DNA of 64,000 bases from Sympetrum striolatum (taxonomy: Eukaryota; Arthropoda; Insecta; Odonata; Libellulidae), in NCBI GenBank assembly GCA_947579665.1, contig OX388347.1:21630562-21694561 (forward strand), written 5' to 3'. Below, piece by piece: positions 34,111 through 45,363 of this stretch. The position numbers and the translations under genes were made by a program. The notes beneath the pieces are model-generated. The model was given only the letters and a program-made list of their open reading frames with translations. It made no database searches and was not told the origin of the DNA. How positions within the stretch are numbered: position 1 is the stretch's first letter; every line of letters starts with the position of its first letter.

Positions 34111-35150
34111 TTCGTGAATACACTTCCGGGTAGTGCTGATGAAAAGAGTTTGAAATCCGCGTGGTTGGGTCAAGATACTAGCGAGAGGTCATACGGAGGC
34201 GTTTTCAGCCGTTTCGTTTCTTTGCGTAAATAAGCGTTGAAATTTGTTTACATTCAACAAGAATATTTGGTTACTAGGAGAATCAATATTTCTACGTTAC
34301 ATAAGGAAGTACATTGCTGCCATTTAGAGCCATGTTGAATATTACTTATACTTAATATTTTCCATTTTGCGATCAAAGTTACTTACCTTAAAATAAATAT
34401 CATGTAATTACATAATTTTTCTGTGAATTGCGTACCTTTAACTTTTTTAAATTTGATGCGGTTTTTTATAGCGTTAATACGAATATTATTTCAATATTTT
34501 TCATACAGCACTTCACCTTTTAAAAGTTTAGTATATTAAGTTTTGGCAATATATTCGTTATCATATTTACATAATATGATACATAATTCAGTTTGAAATT
34601 TATCAGCCGTAACCAAGACCATGTATTAAATAGTCCTAAGGTCATCTTCGTTGTATTTTTCACAGTGTAATTAACTAAACCAATAGTTTTCTCAAATTAA
34701 TCCTTATAGCAGATTTGTCTACTTACTTTCTGTTTAATTTTTCTCTTCGCTCTGCTAAAATAGGTTTCCTAAAAGTCACAATCCTGAAGAAAATGACGTT
34801 AAACCTAAAATGGAATACGTTACTAACACATCATAAAAATTATCCTTGCAGCAATTATCACAAGGAATTGTAATAGTTGTAATGAGTGATTTTAATAGTG
34901 ACAAAGATCTACGTGATGTAGGAATAGAGGTCAATGCTTGGTGTATTTGATAACATAAATATTTACGTTAGAAGACGAGTGTAAAATTTGAATATACTCA
35001 TACAGGGTTTTCCAAAATACGCGTGAAAACTTGACGAAGTAACCACGATTGCGCATAGACCTTTTCATAGTTCCGATCGCAGAGTTTAATGAATATCGGT
35101 TCGTTTTGTTAAGAAATGCTACAAAAAGCAAGCGTTACAGGAATGCTCTC
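34111..35150. other. Unannotated AT-rich sequence
   Basis: The ORF at 34931-35131 (minus) shows no domain. Nothing else supported. Confidence 0.45.
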
Positions 35151-35157
35151 AGACGTA

Positions 35158-35460
35158 GGTTGAGAATCCTTGAAAGAAAGGAGATTAGAAGCTAGGCTGC
35201 GATTGCTTAATAAATTTAGGGAAACTACATTTTCGGAAGATACAATCGGTATCATGCAACCCACTGATACCTCGGTCGATCCAATAATGACCGTAAGTTA
35301 AGAGAAATAGATACTAGGACGAATCGTTTTAAAATGTTCATTCTTTCCGCGAACGATACGCGACAATAACCGAATAAGGAAGTAGTTTGGATTCAACTGG
35401 AGTTTACAACCCCTGCCACACGCCGAAAGGTGGCTTGTAGGGTATTAATGTAGATCTATC
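35158..35460 (+). mobile_element. CR1-like LINE C-terminal end and 3' tail
   Basis: Reads ERRLEARLRLLNKFRETTFS and SEDTIGIMQ, then after a frame change LGRSNNDRKLREIDTRTNRF. In the next frame CSFFPRTIRDNNRIRK follows. This is the post-RT C-terminus of a CR1/jockey-type LINE (RRLxARL...F, REIDTRTNRFK, SFFPRTIRxWN). The tail GGCTTGTAGGGTATTAATGT follows, then TAGATCTATC-type short repeats. Frameshifts show a dead copy. Confidence 0.75.
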
Positions 35461-35485
35461 TATATCTATATACATCTATGTAGAT
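35449..35485. repeat. ATCTAT-type microsatellite at LINE tail
   Basis: Imperfect repeats of TCTATA/ATCTAT units form the 3' terminus of the LINE copy, as is usual for this LINE group. Confidence 0.7.
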
Positions 35486-35550
35486 GAATGTGCAATAGGG
35501 TTCAGGGTGGGTTTAATCTGAGTTCGATTCCCTGGCTTGTAGGTTTTTTT
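35486..35550 (+). mobile_element. Possible SINE remnant (B box)
   Basis: GAGTTCGATTCCCTGG near 35520-35535 is a very good Pol III B box. No A box is convincing upstream and the sequence runs into T-rich DNA. Either a truncated tRNA-derived repeat or chance. Confidence 0.3.
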
Positions 35551-35689
35551 CTCTTCAATTTATCCATGGAAATAATATATCCACGCCTATACGAGCAAAG
35601 TTACCTATTTCCCAATCATGACAACGAATTAATTTGCGTTCGCCAAATTATTGTACTAATTATTTTTCTTTCGTAGTTACAACCATTGC

Positions 35690-36050
35690 AATCAGCCAAT
35701 CCGTTACTTCTCTTAAGATAATGACGATCGTCCGACAGAAATGGGACACGTCTCTTTAAAGGGAGGCGCTATCGAAAGGTGCCTAAAGCGCCCTCTTTCA
35801 TCTTTCTCAACGTATTTGGCCAAGGAAACTGATGCTTCCTTCTTCCTCTATCTAGCGGTTTGCACCTTCCGAAGGGGGATATTCTTTTGATCCATAGGGG
35901 GAGGAGGAGGAAGGCGTCACCATAGAAACGGAAACACCCATCGGAAGAGGAGCATGCGTTTGCCGGTCTACAAGCGTGTTCTGCATGCGCTTACACAACG
36001 GGGAAATGAAAACTCCCCTTCCCCAATTGCAACCTGTTATTGAGCGAAAC
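35690..36050. other. GC-richer island containing an RFX X-box
   Basis: GC-richer, complex, non-coding. It includes a purine run GGGGGAGGAGGAGGAAGG and the X-box at 35916-35929. Small ORFs on the minus strand have no domain. Confidence 0.4.
35916..35929 (+). promoter_or_regulatory. RFX X-box motif
   Basis: GTCACCATAGAAAC matches the 14-base RFX consensus RYYNYY-WW-RRNRAC at every position. RFX factors drive ciliary genes in animals. A 14-base degenerate match can occur by chance in 64 kb, so function is not shown. Confidence 0.4.
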
Positions 36051-38135
36051 AGAAGCGATTTGGTACACCCATCCAAATGAATTCGCGCATTTTGTGTACT
36101 GCTTTTCTCTCTCTGGGGATTGAAAGCATAACAACGGAAACAAGTGATTAATCAAGAGAATGAAGAAACACTTTTCCACTGATATTATTGAATAGGCAAA
36201 AAAGAAAAAAAGGCTTTACTATGAGTACTCTGAATCTATCCACGATTAAACGTTTCATGACGTACATAATCTCAAATTTTATGACAACATTAGATTTTCT
36301 GTCAGTTCAGTACAAAATATGTTTTTCTGTTCGTTATGATAATGACGACGTAAAGAGAACGCTTTGATATCTACTGTTTTTTCGTCGTAAGAAAGAATGT
36401 GGTCTAAATGTTTCCTCCCACCTCCTTCTCTTAATCTCCCATAAATATTGTGAAGATTACCTAGCAAGTAGGACCTGACGATAGCAATTTTACGCCGTAT
36501 TAAGTTTACGTGTTAATAAATTTTATCAAATATCAATGTTTTTATAAAATTATTTTTATTGACTGCTATGAATTTGAGCAACATCTCGACGGTCTCCTTA
36601 GAATTAATTAAACCATGAGTTAATTAATGATTATCGATTTCTTTAAGGCTTTAATAAGACGCTATTTATTTAACAAGCCTGTATTTTAAGCCTTTGTATT
36701 CGTCTATGTTCTCTCTAGTGATTCAAAGAAGGCTCTTGTTTTTTGTGAATACTCAAAACTACTAAAGGCTTGATTATTCAATGTTTTATCACTATTTTAT
36801 CCTATTTACTAGGAATTATCTAACTTTTGCGATTAATTATAATAACTCGATTAACTTTGTGAATTCCCTCTCTCATTGCCAACGTCCTCCTAAAAATGCT
36901 TTCGGAAATATTTAAACCCAAAGCATTGTAGGGGATAGTGGCATCCAAACAAATAGAATGTCTCAGTGATATTCAATACAATGCGACGCATCTCTTAAAA
37001 AGCGTAAACATTTGGTATAATCTTTATTAATTGTATTTAAATCTGAGAGCTTAAGATTTTATTCTTTTTATATGGAATAATTTATGATTAACACAGCATT
37101 AGCATCGAAACATTTCTGAACCTTGTCTTCCTAACTCTGTTTTATTTGTTCCATTAAATAATTACCTCTAACATCATTCGCCTCTTTTTGATTGAGCGTG
37201 TGATATCCTTTTGGCTATTTTTAAGAGAAAATACAGGGTTTAAAGTTTAAAAGTTCATTAGATGTCACATAAAGTTTATTTTTTTTGATTAGGAAGACGA
37301 AATATTCAGTAAATCTTGCTTGTATATTTCATATTCCGTTTTTTCTCCCATTTGTTTGAAACTTGTTTTGGAGGACTCTGAATACAAAGTAACTCATATT
37401 ATACATATAATTGTTTTTGATGTTATCTAAAGTTTAATTGCCTATTTTTTTAGCTCCATCGGATTTATTTCCGTTATAATTCTCAAAGAGATTCCGTGGA
37501 TATGCTATTCTACGTGACCAGCTTTGGAAGATATAGTACTCCATCAATGAAATACGACTTTAATCAAATAAAAGATAAAATAATCTAAAACCGGGATGAA
37601 ACGGAACTTTCAGAATATTCGGTATCATAGTACTATTGCATTTTATAAAATCTGTTGTTGATTGAAAGGAATCTTTATAATAGATCAATTGCTAATTACG
37701 CCCCCTAACTTATAATTATTTTCTTCAAATAACTCAGAACCGTAATTTCGAAGAAACTTTGTCATCGAAATAGCTTTTAATGATATCCTGAGGAATCCAA
37801 TGAATTCAAACATCAAAGCCTCTTTCTACGGAAGACCCATTTCCATCCATTCATCAATCCTACACAATAAGTTTATTTTTGAAATCCCCCACAATCCCCC
37901 TCTGTAAGCAACTTCCTTCTACTTTTCAATGCGGCCAAGTCCACAGTCGCAAGAAAAAATCCTTTCTTCACTCGAAACCCAAGAATTCCTTTCATTAACC
38001 GAAAAATAAGCCCCAGAATTCCTCTTCGACGAAAAATCACGTCCTAGTCTTCGTTTTTTTCAAAAAAAGGCGTCAAATTACATCCACTTTTTTCGCATTC
38101 GCCATTGTTTTCCGTTTCACATTTTTATCTCCGCG
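36051..38135. other. Unannotated AT-rich sequence, about 2 kb
   Basis: No repeat, ORF or RNA signal supported. Confidence 0.5.
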
Positions 38136-38580
38136 GAGGAAAAGTTTTCTTCCTTTGAAAAGAAGAAAAATTAGCCGGATCGGTGAAGCGTGACTCCTTT
38201 GCCCAGTTAATCATTCCCGTTGATTGTACCCACAATGCATATCAACGGGGTATCGTGTTTTTCCTTACCTCCGTCGGAAAGGGTTTCCAATTTCCCCCTC
38301 CAAGGCAACAAAGGAGGAGGTTGGGGTTTTTTCCTGAAAGTCCACTTGTGTTTGTGGTGAAAGGAGTGGAGTTAACGAGCGGTAATGAGGAACAGCCAAA
38401 GGTCGTTCGGTTATCAAATTCAATGGAGCGATACTTCGTTTAAAGGAGTCTATTCCGCAGCAATTAGGATCCCGTCGTTTTGACACTCTTAGATCAATCA
38501 CTGCACACGTGAGGCACTCGCCGTGTTTACGTTCACTCTTTGGGCTTCTTTCGGTGGAATGCAATCATTGAAGTGCTTGA
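38136..38580. other. GC-richer island
   Basis: Complex sequence with CpG, including ATCTCCGCGGAGG (a partial palindrome) near 38129-38141. Frames 38183-38443 (+) and 38265-38564 (-) overlap and show no domain. Confidence 0.35.
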
Positions 38581-38786
38581 TGGAACGAAAGAGTAGGAAA
38601 TGTTTACATCGAGAGGGTTTTCCATTAATTTACATTTACTTTCATGCAAAGTTGTGAGAGAAAGGGGATAGGCCTTGGCCATATTTTCCCATACTTGAAT
38701 GTTCCCATTTAAATATACACATTTTATATTACAGTTTTGTTGCGTAGTATCCTCAACAGAACGCGAAAGCTTCGATTTCCCTTGCA

Positions 38787-38812
38787 TTTACATTTAAATT
38801 AGTACCCCGCGA
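38787..38812 (-). mobile_element. CR1-like LINE 3'-tail remnant
   Basis: Minus strand CTCGCGGGGTACTAATTTAA followed by ATGTAAATG resembles the LINE tail at 32.1 and 35.4 kb. It stops exactly where the following inverted-repeat element begins. Confidence 0.35.
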
Positions 38813-39165
38813 GCAGGGCCTTGCGCAGGATTTGCTCGTGGGGGGGTTTTTCTCATTAAAAATAATAACTATATTAATACAAATTAATATTAAATATATT
38901 ATATATATATATAATTAATAATACAACTATCAATAATGAACGTACACGAGAACGTACAGGAGTCCTGACAGACGTTAACATGAAATTTGAAAGAGGCACT
39001 AAATTTTGGAAGAAAAAGTTTACTAAATGAAACATTAAATAAAATAATTTCATTTCATCATATCTTCAGTTCATCATTCGTGGAACTTTTTGTATGAAGG
39101 ATCCTCATGGGGGGGGGTTCGAACCCCCAAACCCCCCTCCCCCCCCCGTGCTGCACTAAGGCGTA
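38813..39165. mobile_element. hAT-like repeat with poly-G subterminal tracts
   Basis: Left end CAGGGCCTTGCGCAGGATTT leads into GGGGGGG. The right end, reversed, has CCTTAGTGCAGCACGGGGGG. Near the right end, GGGTTCGAACCCCC is a palindrome inside GGGGGGGGG/CCCCCC runs. The middle is AT-rich with an (AT)n run at 38899-38913. A CAGGG start is typical of hAT inverted repeats, but the right boundary and target duplication are unclear. The GGGTTCGAACCC resemblance to a B box is fortuitous. Confidence 0.55.
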
Positions 39166-40655
39166 TGGCAGGGGGTAAAAGTGAAATGAGGATCTATCTC
39201 CAAATAATTCGATCGCAGTTCGTATTTCTCAAGTGGAGATCGATAAATTGTAAGATAGTATTAAAGTTGTTCAGATAATTGGTATTATCATATTCTACAA
39301 TATGCCAGTCTTGGCTCACGAAGAATTAAGTTACTCAAGTGAAAGACAGAAGAAACTGGGAAGAAACGAGTATTTTTCGTTAAATGCGATGTACTCTATT
39401 TTTGTGGTTCTTCATTTCAAAAGACGAATTAAATATTACATTTTATGAGTGAAATAAAAATTAAATTTAGTATTTTACTTTACTGAGTACAAAAATATTT
39501 ATTTAAGACTAATCTTCAATGCAGTTATGTCATACATATAAAATTTTAATGGGATTTTGCTGTGAAACAAGCATTTTCTTGAGGCATTCACCCCTCGAAT
39601 AATTTCTTTGTAGAGGATTGATTTCAAGATTTCATCATCAACAATCCTCACTTTAAATTATACATATTTAATCAGCCGGTCAAGCTGTCTTTTATACATG
39701 TATACACGTAAAAAAGCAGAAATGACTGACTGGAAAATTTTAGATTATTCTCGAATACTACTGATTTTAGAATTGATTTGCCTTAAGTGTGGTGTTGAAT
39801 ATGCCATTAAATGATTGCAACTGAAAGTTCAAGATTTGGTGATACATGAAAGATCGCTTCTAAAACTATAGAACGAAAGGTGTAGCTAGTTGTTAATTTT
39901 ATTGGATGTGCTCTTTTATTTTATTAATAGTTTAATTTCTGTAAAGTTCAATTAATTAAAATGTATAAATTTGAATTTAAAAGCATGCGTTGCCCTAGCT
40001 AATCCATAATCATCAATTTTAATGCGCCCGAATTTATAAGCTTGACAAACAATTGTATCTAGAGTTTTACTTTTCGCTAAAATTTTGAAACACAGAATTA
40101 GGTTACCAACCAATTTAATGCCCTAGAAAACGCTGTTTGTCTCCCTTCCAAAATGGTGAATGAAGAAGAAGGATTGGACGAAGAGTGAGTAATAAATGAG
40201 ATGGTTGAGTTGAACTTTGGGCGGAGGGAGAAAGTTTCTTAGGCATTAGTTGATGATGCGGGTGCTGAGTTGAAGAAGATTTCCCCGGATTCGGAATCGC
40301 TCGAGAAAGTATGATGCCCAGAAGAGAGTCCGTTTCAAAATATTTCATCGTACCATTTACTTATTTTTCTTTGAAGAGGTATTTAGTCGCCGTTTTCTTC
40401 TGTGTCCCTGCAGCATTTCTGATCGCAATTAATTAAAACCTAAAGTTAACAGTTAGATGTAATAGTTTATCGTCAAACAAAATTTTATAGATGCAACTGA
40501 AAAGATGAATGGAATAAAAAATGAAGAGGTAGAATTTTGATGTATGACCACTGAGAGTGTAAGAAATACAGTACATCACTTGCATTGATCTGATTTCTCC
40601 CACTACTGGGAGATTAGATATATTCATGACACATGCCTATACTGATTACTCTCAG
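39166..40655. other. Unannotated AT-rich sequence
   Basis: Nothing supported; the ORF at 40115-40348 (minus) lacks any domain. Confidence 0.5.
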
Positions 40656-40815
40656 ATTTAGAGAGTGTCCAACGAGGAGCAGTTAGGATTGTTAGCGGAG
40701 ATTTCAGGTTTGACAGCTTTGTCCCGGCTATGATAAGGTCCCTTGGGGTGCAATTCGCTCCATGGAAGAGATCAGATTACCGTCAGAAGCTTTTCAAGAA
40801 ATTCATTAATATGTA
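40656..40815 (+). mobile_element. CR1-like LINE fragment, post-RT region
   Basis: One uninterrupted frame reads SDLESVQRGAVRIVSGDFR, FDSFVPAMIRSLGVQFAP, SDYRQKLFKKFINM and stops. The LExVQRxAxRxVxGDYR..SxVxxML..LG pattern is the region directly after the RT thumb in CR1/jockey LINEs, upstream of the part kept at 35.2 kb. Both flanks are unrecognisable. Confidence 0.75.
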
Positions 40816-41238
40816 GCTCGAAGTAGTTGAATTTTTATTCCTTATAGCGGCAGTGGACATTTTTAATATTTTCCATATCTATTCTTATTGCGATTTTACT
40901 TTAAAACTAATTCTGGATATTAATTTCTGCCATTCAACAAATGACTTCTTTGACAGCTATTATACTATACTGTAAAAATGTGACGTATTATTTGATGTGA
41001 GCTGATAAATGTATTTTATTATTTATTTATTTGGAACAGAAAAGATAAAAATAAACTAATACTTTATACCACAAGTCATAGTTCATTTTTATATTATGTA
41101 TTTCAGATTAAGATCCATCAAGTTTATCATCATTAATTTTACACAAAAATGTATTTATTTTCCACAACGTTGTATGATAATATATGAATATAGTAAATAG
41201 TACATCAACAAACGACAAGAAAATCAAAATAATTTAAA
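40816..41238. other. Unannotated AT-rich sequence
   Basis: Nothing supported. Confidence 0.5.
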
Positions 41239-41239
41239 A

Positions 41240-41860
41240 TGTACGTAGAGAAACTTCTCCGCTTGAGTGCAAAGTACAGCAATTCTTCAAGTCCATCGTC
41301 TTTCATAATCGCTGTGCATCATCTGTTCCCATCCCATCACTCTCAAACCCTTTTTACCAATCCGCCTTCTGATCGGCCATATCCGCTCTATTCACAAACC
41401 TGCCTTAAAAACTTATCCCACTCCATCCCTCGCATCTTCCACTTAATCTGTCTCCTCATTTTCCTTCTCTCGGTCCATAATCGCCGCTAAAAGCTTCATC
41501 CGTCTCGAAACCCTCTTTTTCTTCCATTCGAGGACTTCTGAAGTCTTAAAAATCTAGTCACTCACTCTCTCCATCTTCCCACTGTATTCCCTTTTTCACT
41601 CATTAATTACTCTTCCCCCTCCACTGCCACTTCAAACTATTCATCTTCATTTCTCTTCGCAATTAATCAACTCTCCTTTAATCGCCGTCCTTATTCTTCA
41701 TTTCCTTTGTTTCTGCCCCTCCGTCCGTGAAATGCATCATCCTCTTCCTCTTTCACCTCTTTTTTCATCATTTGTATCTTTGCGACTTCATCTCGTTACT
41801 CCCATCCGCTCTTTCTCCCCTTTTTCATCCTATTACCGAGTAATTCTCACCGTCAAAAGA
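41240..41860. other. 600-bp pyrimidine-rich (strand-asymmetric) tract
   Basis: The plus strand is dominated by C and T without being a simple repeat (CTTCC, TCTTC, CATCC words). Purine runs are rare until about 41870. The 83-codon frame at 41239-41490 results from this bias. I see no gene. It could be a triplex-prone or nucleosome-related sequence, or a diverged microsatellite-derived region. Confidence 0.55.
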
Positions 41861-42082
41861 CTGCATTGACGCCGAAGGAATGTCATTTCTCGTCCAGCGA
41901 ACATTTGCTGGTGCGAATTGAAAGTACGGAAGACTAGGCAATTATACTGCGACATTTGCTCTTTCACTATCCGCCAACTGTTAGTCCAGGTCCTAAATTT
42001 CAATCAAAACCGGCATTGGGATATTGATACAAGACATCAGTGATCAGTAATATCAAAATAAACTAAATAATATGATAAATTC

Positions 42083-42142
42083 TGGTGGTAGATAACGCCG
42101 CATATTATGGGTACCACATATCTACCTACCTATCTACCACCA
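42083..42142. repeat. Hairpin with 12-bp perfect arms
   Basis: TGGTGGTAGATA (42083-42094) and TATCTACCACCA (42131-42142) are perfect reverse complements around a 36-bp loop with CTAC repeats. It may be a small MITE or chance. Confidence 0.5.
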
Positions 42143-44040
42143 TGAGAGTTTTCGAGAGAAAAAATAATTTCGCAAACTTTTTACATGTAGAAGTTCAAAA
42201 TTCTTCAATTTTATTATAATTTACTTCAATATTAATATCAATGCACTGCAATATCTGAAATTTACGTATTCTTCTTAGTTTATTTAAATAGATATAGAGG
42301 AGTTCCATATGAAGGAGTTAATTCATTTTACAATGTTTTCTCTGATGTTTTGATGTTCCTATAAGATGGATGGACGAATTTCTTCAAATTTGCAAATGAA
42401 AGATGTAATATCAATTGAAAGAATAACCTTCTCCTCTTAGGCTTTGAAATTCCACAGCTGAGTAAAACTACAGGGACCAAGCTTTCAAAGGAATCTATTT
42501 TCAGTTATTATTACCAGCAATATCGATGGATACAAGTGATAAATATTTCGGAAACCGTCAGCTCCCTTTATTATAACTAGTTAAACGTTTATTTCTTATG
42601 GAAATAAATGTTTCACTGGATATGGGACTTTCTTTATGTTAGCGTAAACATTCTTGTTGCAAACGATTTCAATGTGTTATGTATTTATGATTTAAAATCA
42701 GTATCTCGTAGCAACAATAAAAAGTAAACATACTGTAACTTCGATATGGTTGATTCTCAGTGGCACTCTTATTGGGGATATGATTGCTTTCGAATCGTGT
42801 GCTTACCAGCACGGAACAGTCGATGAAATGGCTGCAAGCCTTACCCTTGTACAATCCATCAATATCTCCGCTACTTTCTTCGTTCGAATGGGAAATTTAT
42901 TGATTTTCCAGACTGTGTCGGATAACACCTGTCATAATTGACACTTTAGCTGGAAGGAGTGACGCCTTCATTTTTTCTATAATAAAAAACTCTCGCGAAC
43001 TCTGTTTTCCTTTCGACCCCCTTTCATAATCCTCTCCTCCCGAAATTCCATTACGCGAGACTAAGCTATCATAATGTCCAATGGCGGCTAAGAATCCATC
43101 GAGGAAAAAAGAGCAGCGGATACGTAAATGACTCCATCTATCAATCATGCTTCAGAACCACATCAGATGGTGCAAATGATATCTCGTCTATAGGAGGACC
43201 TGCATAACAATCCGCGCATAATCATCCTCTTGCGAACGTGTCGGCTTTCTACGCTCGTTTTTTTTGGTTTAGAGTTTCAGAAAAACGATTATTCTTACTG
43301 TGATATTCACGCATACCAACCAAAAAATGTTGGTTCATATTAAAATTACTTATACTAACTATAGTCACAGCTTAGCAACTTTCAGGGCTTATTCGTAAAT
43401 ATGAATTCTAGCTGAACTCGGGTAACATTTGCGCTTATACTTTTTATAAACTCTGTAACCATCTTAAAGTACTTTCTTGTTGATTGTTTACATACATGAA
43501 GTATCAATTAAAGTTTTACATTTCTAATGTTATGAATAATGTGAATCCCTATGGGCTATAGAAGTGACGTCACTTTATGATGCAATACTACCCGCAATGT
43601 AAAGTTATTCAAACTTAATCGTAAACAACTGAAAACAGTCCAAGACATCAACTTTAAATATTTTACTTAGCAACTAATATTTAATACTATAATACTAGTT
43701 TTAGAGCAGCTTTATTCACTCTAACAATAAAATCAGTTATTATTTGAACATATCCGGACATGCTATACTGATGTCGTCAGAGTAACTTATAAAATAATAT
43801 GTTTCACTACTTCGTTGCATCTATGCGTTAAATCCCTAATAAAATGTATCTGCACACATTAAACGGTGAATAATTCACCTTAATATTTGAGTTGCTTTAG
43901 TGAATTGATTGAAATTTATCGTTGCTAAAGTTCTGCTCCCCGCATTTATTGTTGGTAGGATTTTTAGATTCCCCACATCAATGGAAAACGACCGACTTGA
44001 TCGAAAAGGTGATTTCGGTCACCCCTAGGAAATATGGAAA
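42143..44040. other. Unannotated sequence, about 1.9 kb
   Basis: AT-rich; small ORFs at 42750-42941 (+) and 42897-43148 (-) overlap and have no domain. Confidence 0.45.
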
Positions 44041-44048
44041 GAATATAG

Positions 44049-44309
44049 GATGTGAATCCTGAACATTCAATCTGTCTGTACCAAGAAGAATTTGAAGAAC
44101 ATGCTGATATCCGAAGCGATTCGTCTCAGGATTGCTGTGTTGAACAGATTGATCGATATCGCCAACTGGATGTCAAGCTTCCAGCATTATCCGGAAAGAG
44201 ATGCGCTGTGAAAGAATCTAAAGGCGATGATGTTCATGCAGCGTATCAAATAGTTCAGATTTCGATGTATGTCGTGCCTCGATATACCACAGTCCAAAAC
44301 TTCTGTTTG
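44049..44309 (+). CDS. Possible exon or gene relic, unknown protein
   Basis: Open frame after AATATAG (AG ending at 44048) with protein-like composition: EEFEEHADIRSDSSQDCC, then RYRQLDVKLPALSGKRCAV and KGDDVHAAYQ. A GTATGT donor-like site occurs near 44267 and another near 44310; the frame ends by stop at 44348. No family recognised, no partner exon found. Probably chance or a decayed gene. Confidence 0.2.
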
Positions 44310-44349
44310 GTGTATGTAAACATAGATGGTGTAACCCATTACAATTGAA

Positions 44350-45215
44350 TTCTTATGTGAAATTTTCGAAGAGCACATCTGTCCTTCCACAAACTATTTA
44401 AGTGACAATGGAGAGATCTGAGACCAACTGCTTTGTATTACTACAAGGAAATACGCATATTTAATATTACTCTCATCTCTGATAAGGGGTATTTTCGAGA
44501 CCATGAGCCCGTAATACATTATTTAAGACAACACACATTATTCTATTTTCAGTTAACTTGGTTTTATTCATTAAATCATTAAAATAAGAAATTATGAAAG
44601 AATTTATATTGATTTTGTCTCATTTGACGACTGAGCATGTAATATATGTTATTTGTGCGATGTTTAAACATTTTCTAGTCGAATTATCGATCGTATATAG
44701 TCGATCAATTGGCCATTTATATCTCTTTATCTTTCCGATAATTATCTAGACGGTTGTGACGGATTCAGTTGCTAATACAAAAACCCGAGGATTTGGGTAA
44801 CGGATTACAGTTTTTTCCTCTCAATTCTGTTTACACTTCTGCAGCAACCAAGTTTTATTCACAGCAACGTAAATCCTTACGGACGGTTTTCTAAAATAAC
44901 TCCGAATCACCGAATATCTTCTTTACATTTTCGATATGTAGTATTATTAAATTACACATTTAGTCTACAGCCAATCCGAAAGCTCAAAATCGTTGTGAAC
45001 TCCTACTAGTTAGATTTTGTTTGATAGGAATCACATTAGGAGATTAAAGGAAAACACGTTTCTTTGATAAAAATCAGAATTTGTATTTACATTTGATAAA
45101 GCAGGGAGAGAGTCTATGGATTGGTAAAAATTGAGGGAATGGAATGTTAAAGTTAGTAGAAATTAAAGAGAAATAAGATATTTGTGGTAAAGAAAGAAAT
45201 ATTGGAACACGACTG
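44350..45215. other. Unannotated AT-rich sequence
   Basis: Nothing supported. Confidence 0.5.
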
Positions 45216-45222
45216 TTAATTA

Positions 45223-45361
45223 GAGGTGTAAATTCTCCAAAAGCCGTCTTTGTTTGCGTTCCTCCTCTTACTTCCTGGTAGTCGCATTCCTTCCTTCCTT
45301 TCTCCGACTACCGTAAGATGAGGAACGCCGACAAAGACGGCTTTTGGAGTATTTAAACCTC
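45223..45361. mobile_element. TA-flanked foldback MITE (139 bp)
   Basis: Long arms beginning GAGGTGTAAATTCTCC (left) and GAGGTTTAAATACTCC (right, reversed) share CAAAAGCCGTCTTTG and GCGTTCCTC. They pair over about 55-60 bp with a small loop and one 5-bp indel. TA lies outside each end (45221-45222 and 45362-45363). No coding capacity. Confidence 0.75.
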
Positions 45362-45363
45362 TA

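Noticed and set aside
39110..39145. GGGTTCGAACCCCC read as a tRNA T-arm
   Set aside because: It is a palindrome inside poly-G/poly-C runs with no A box or cloverleaf.
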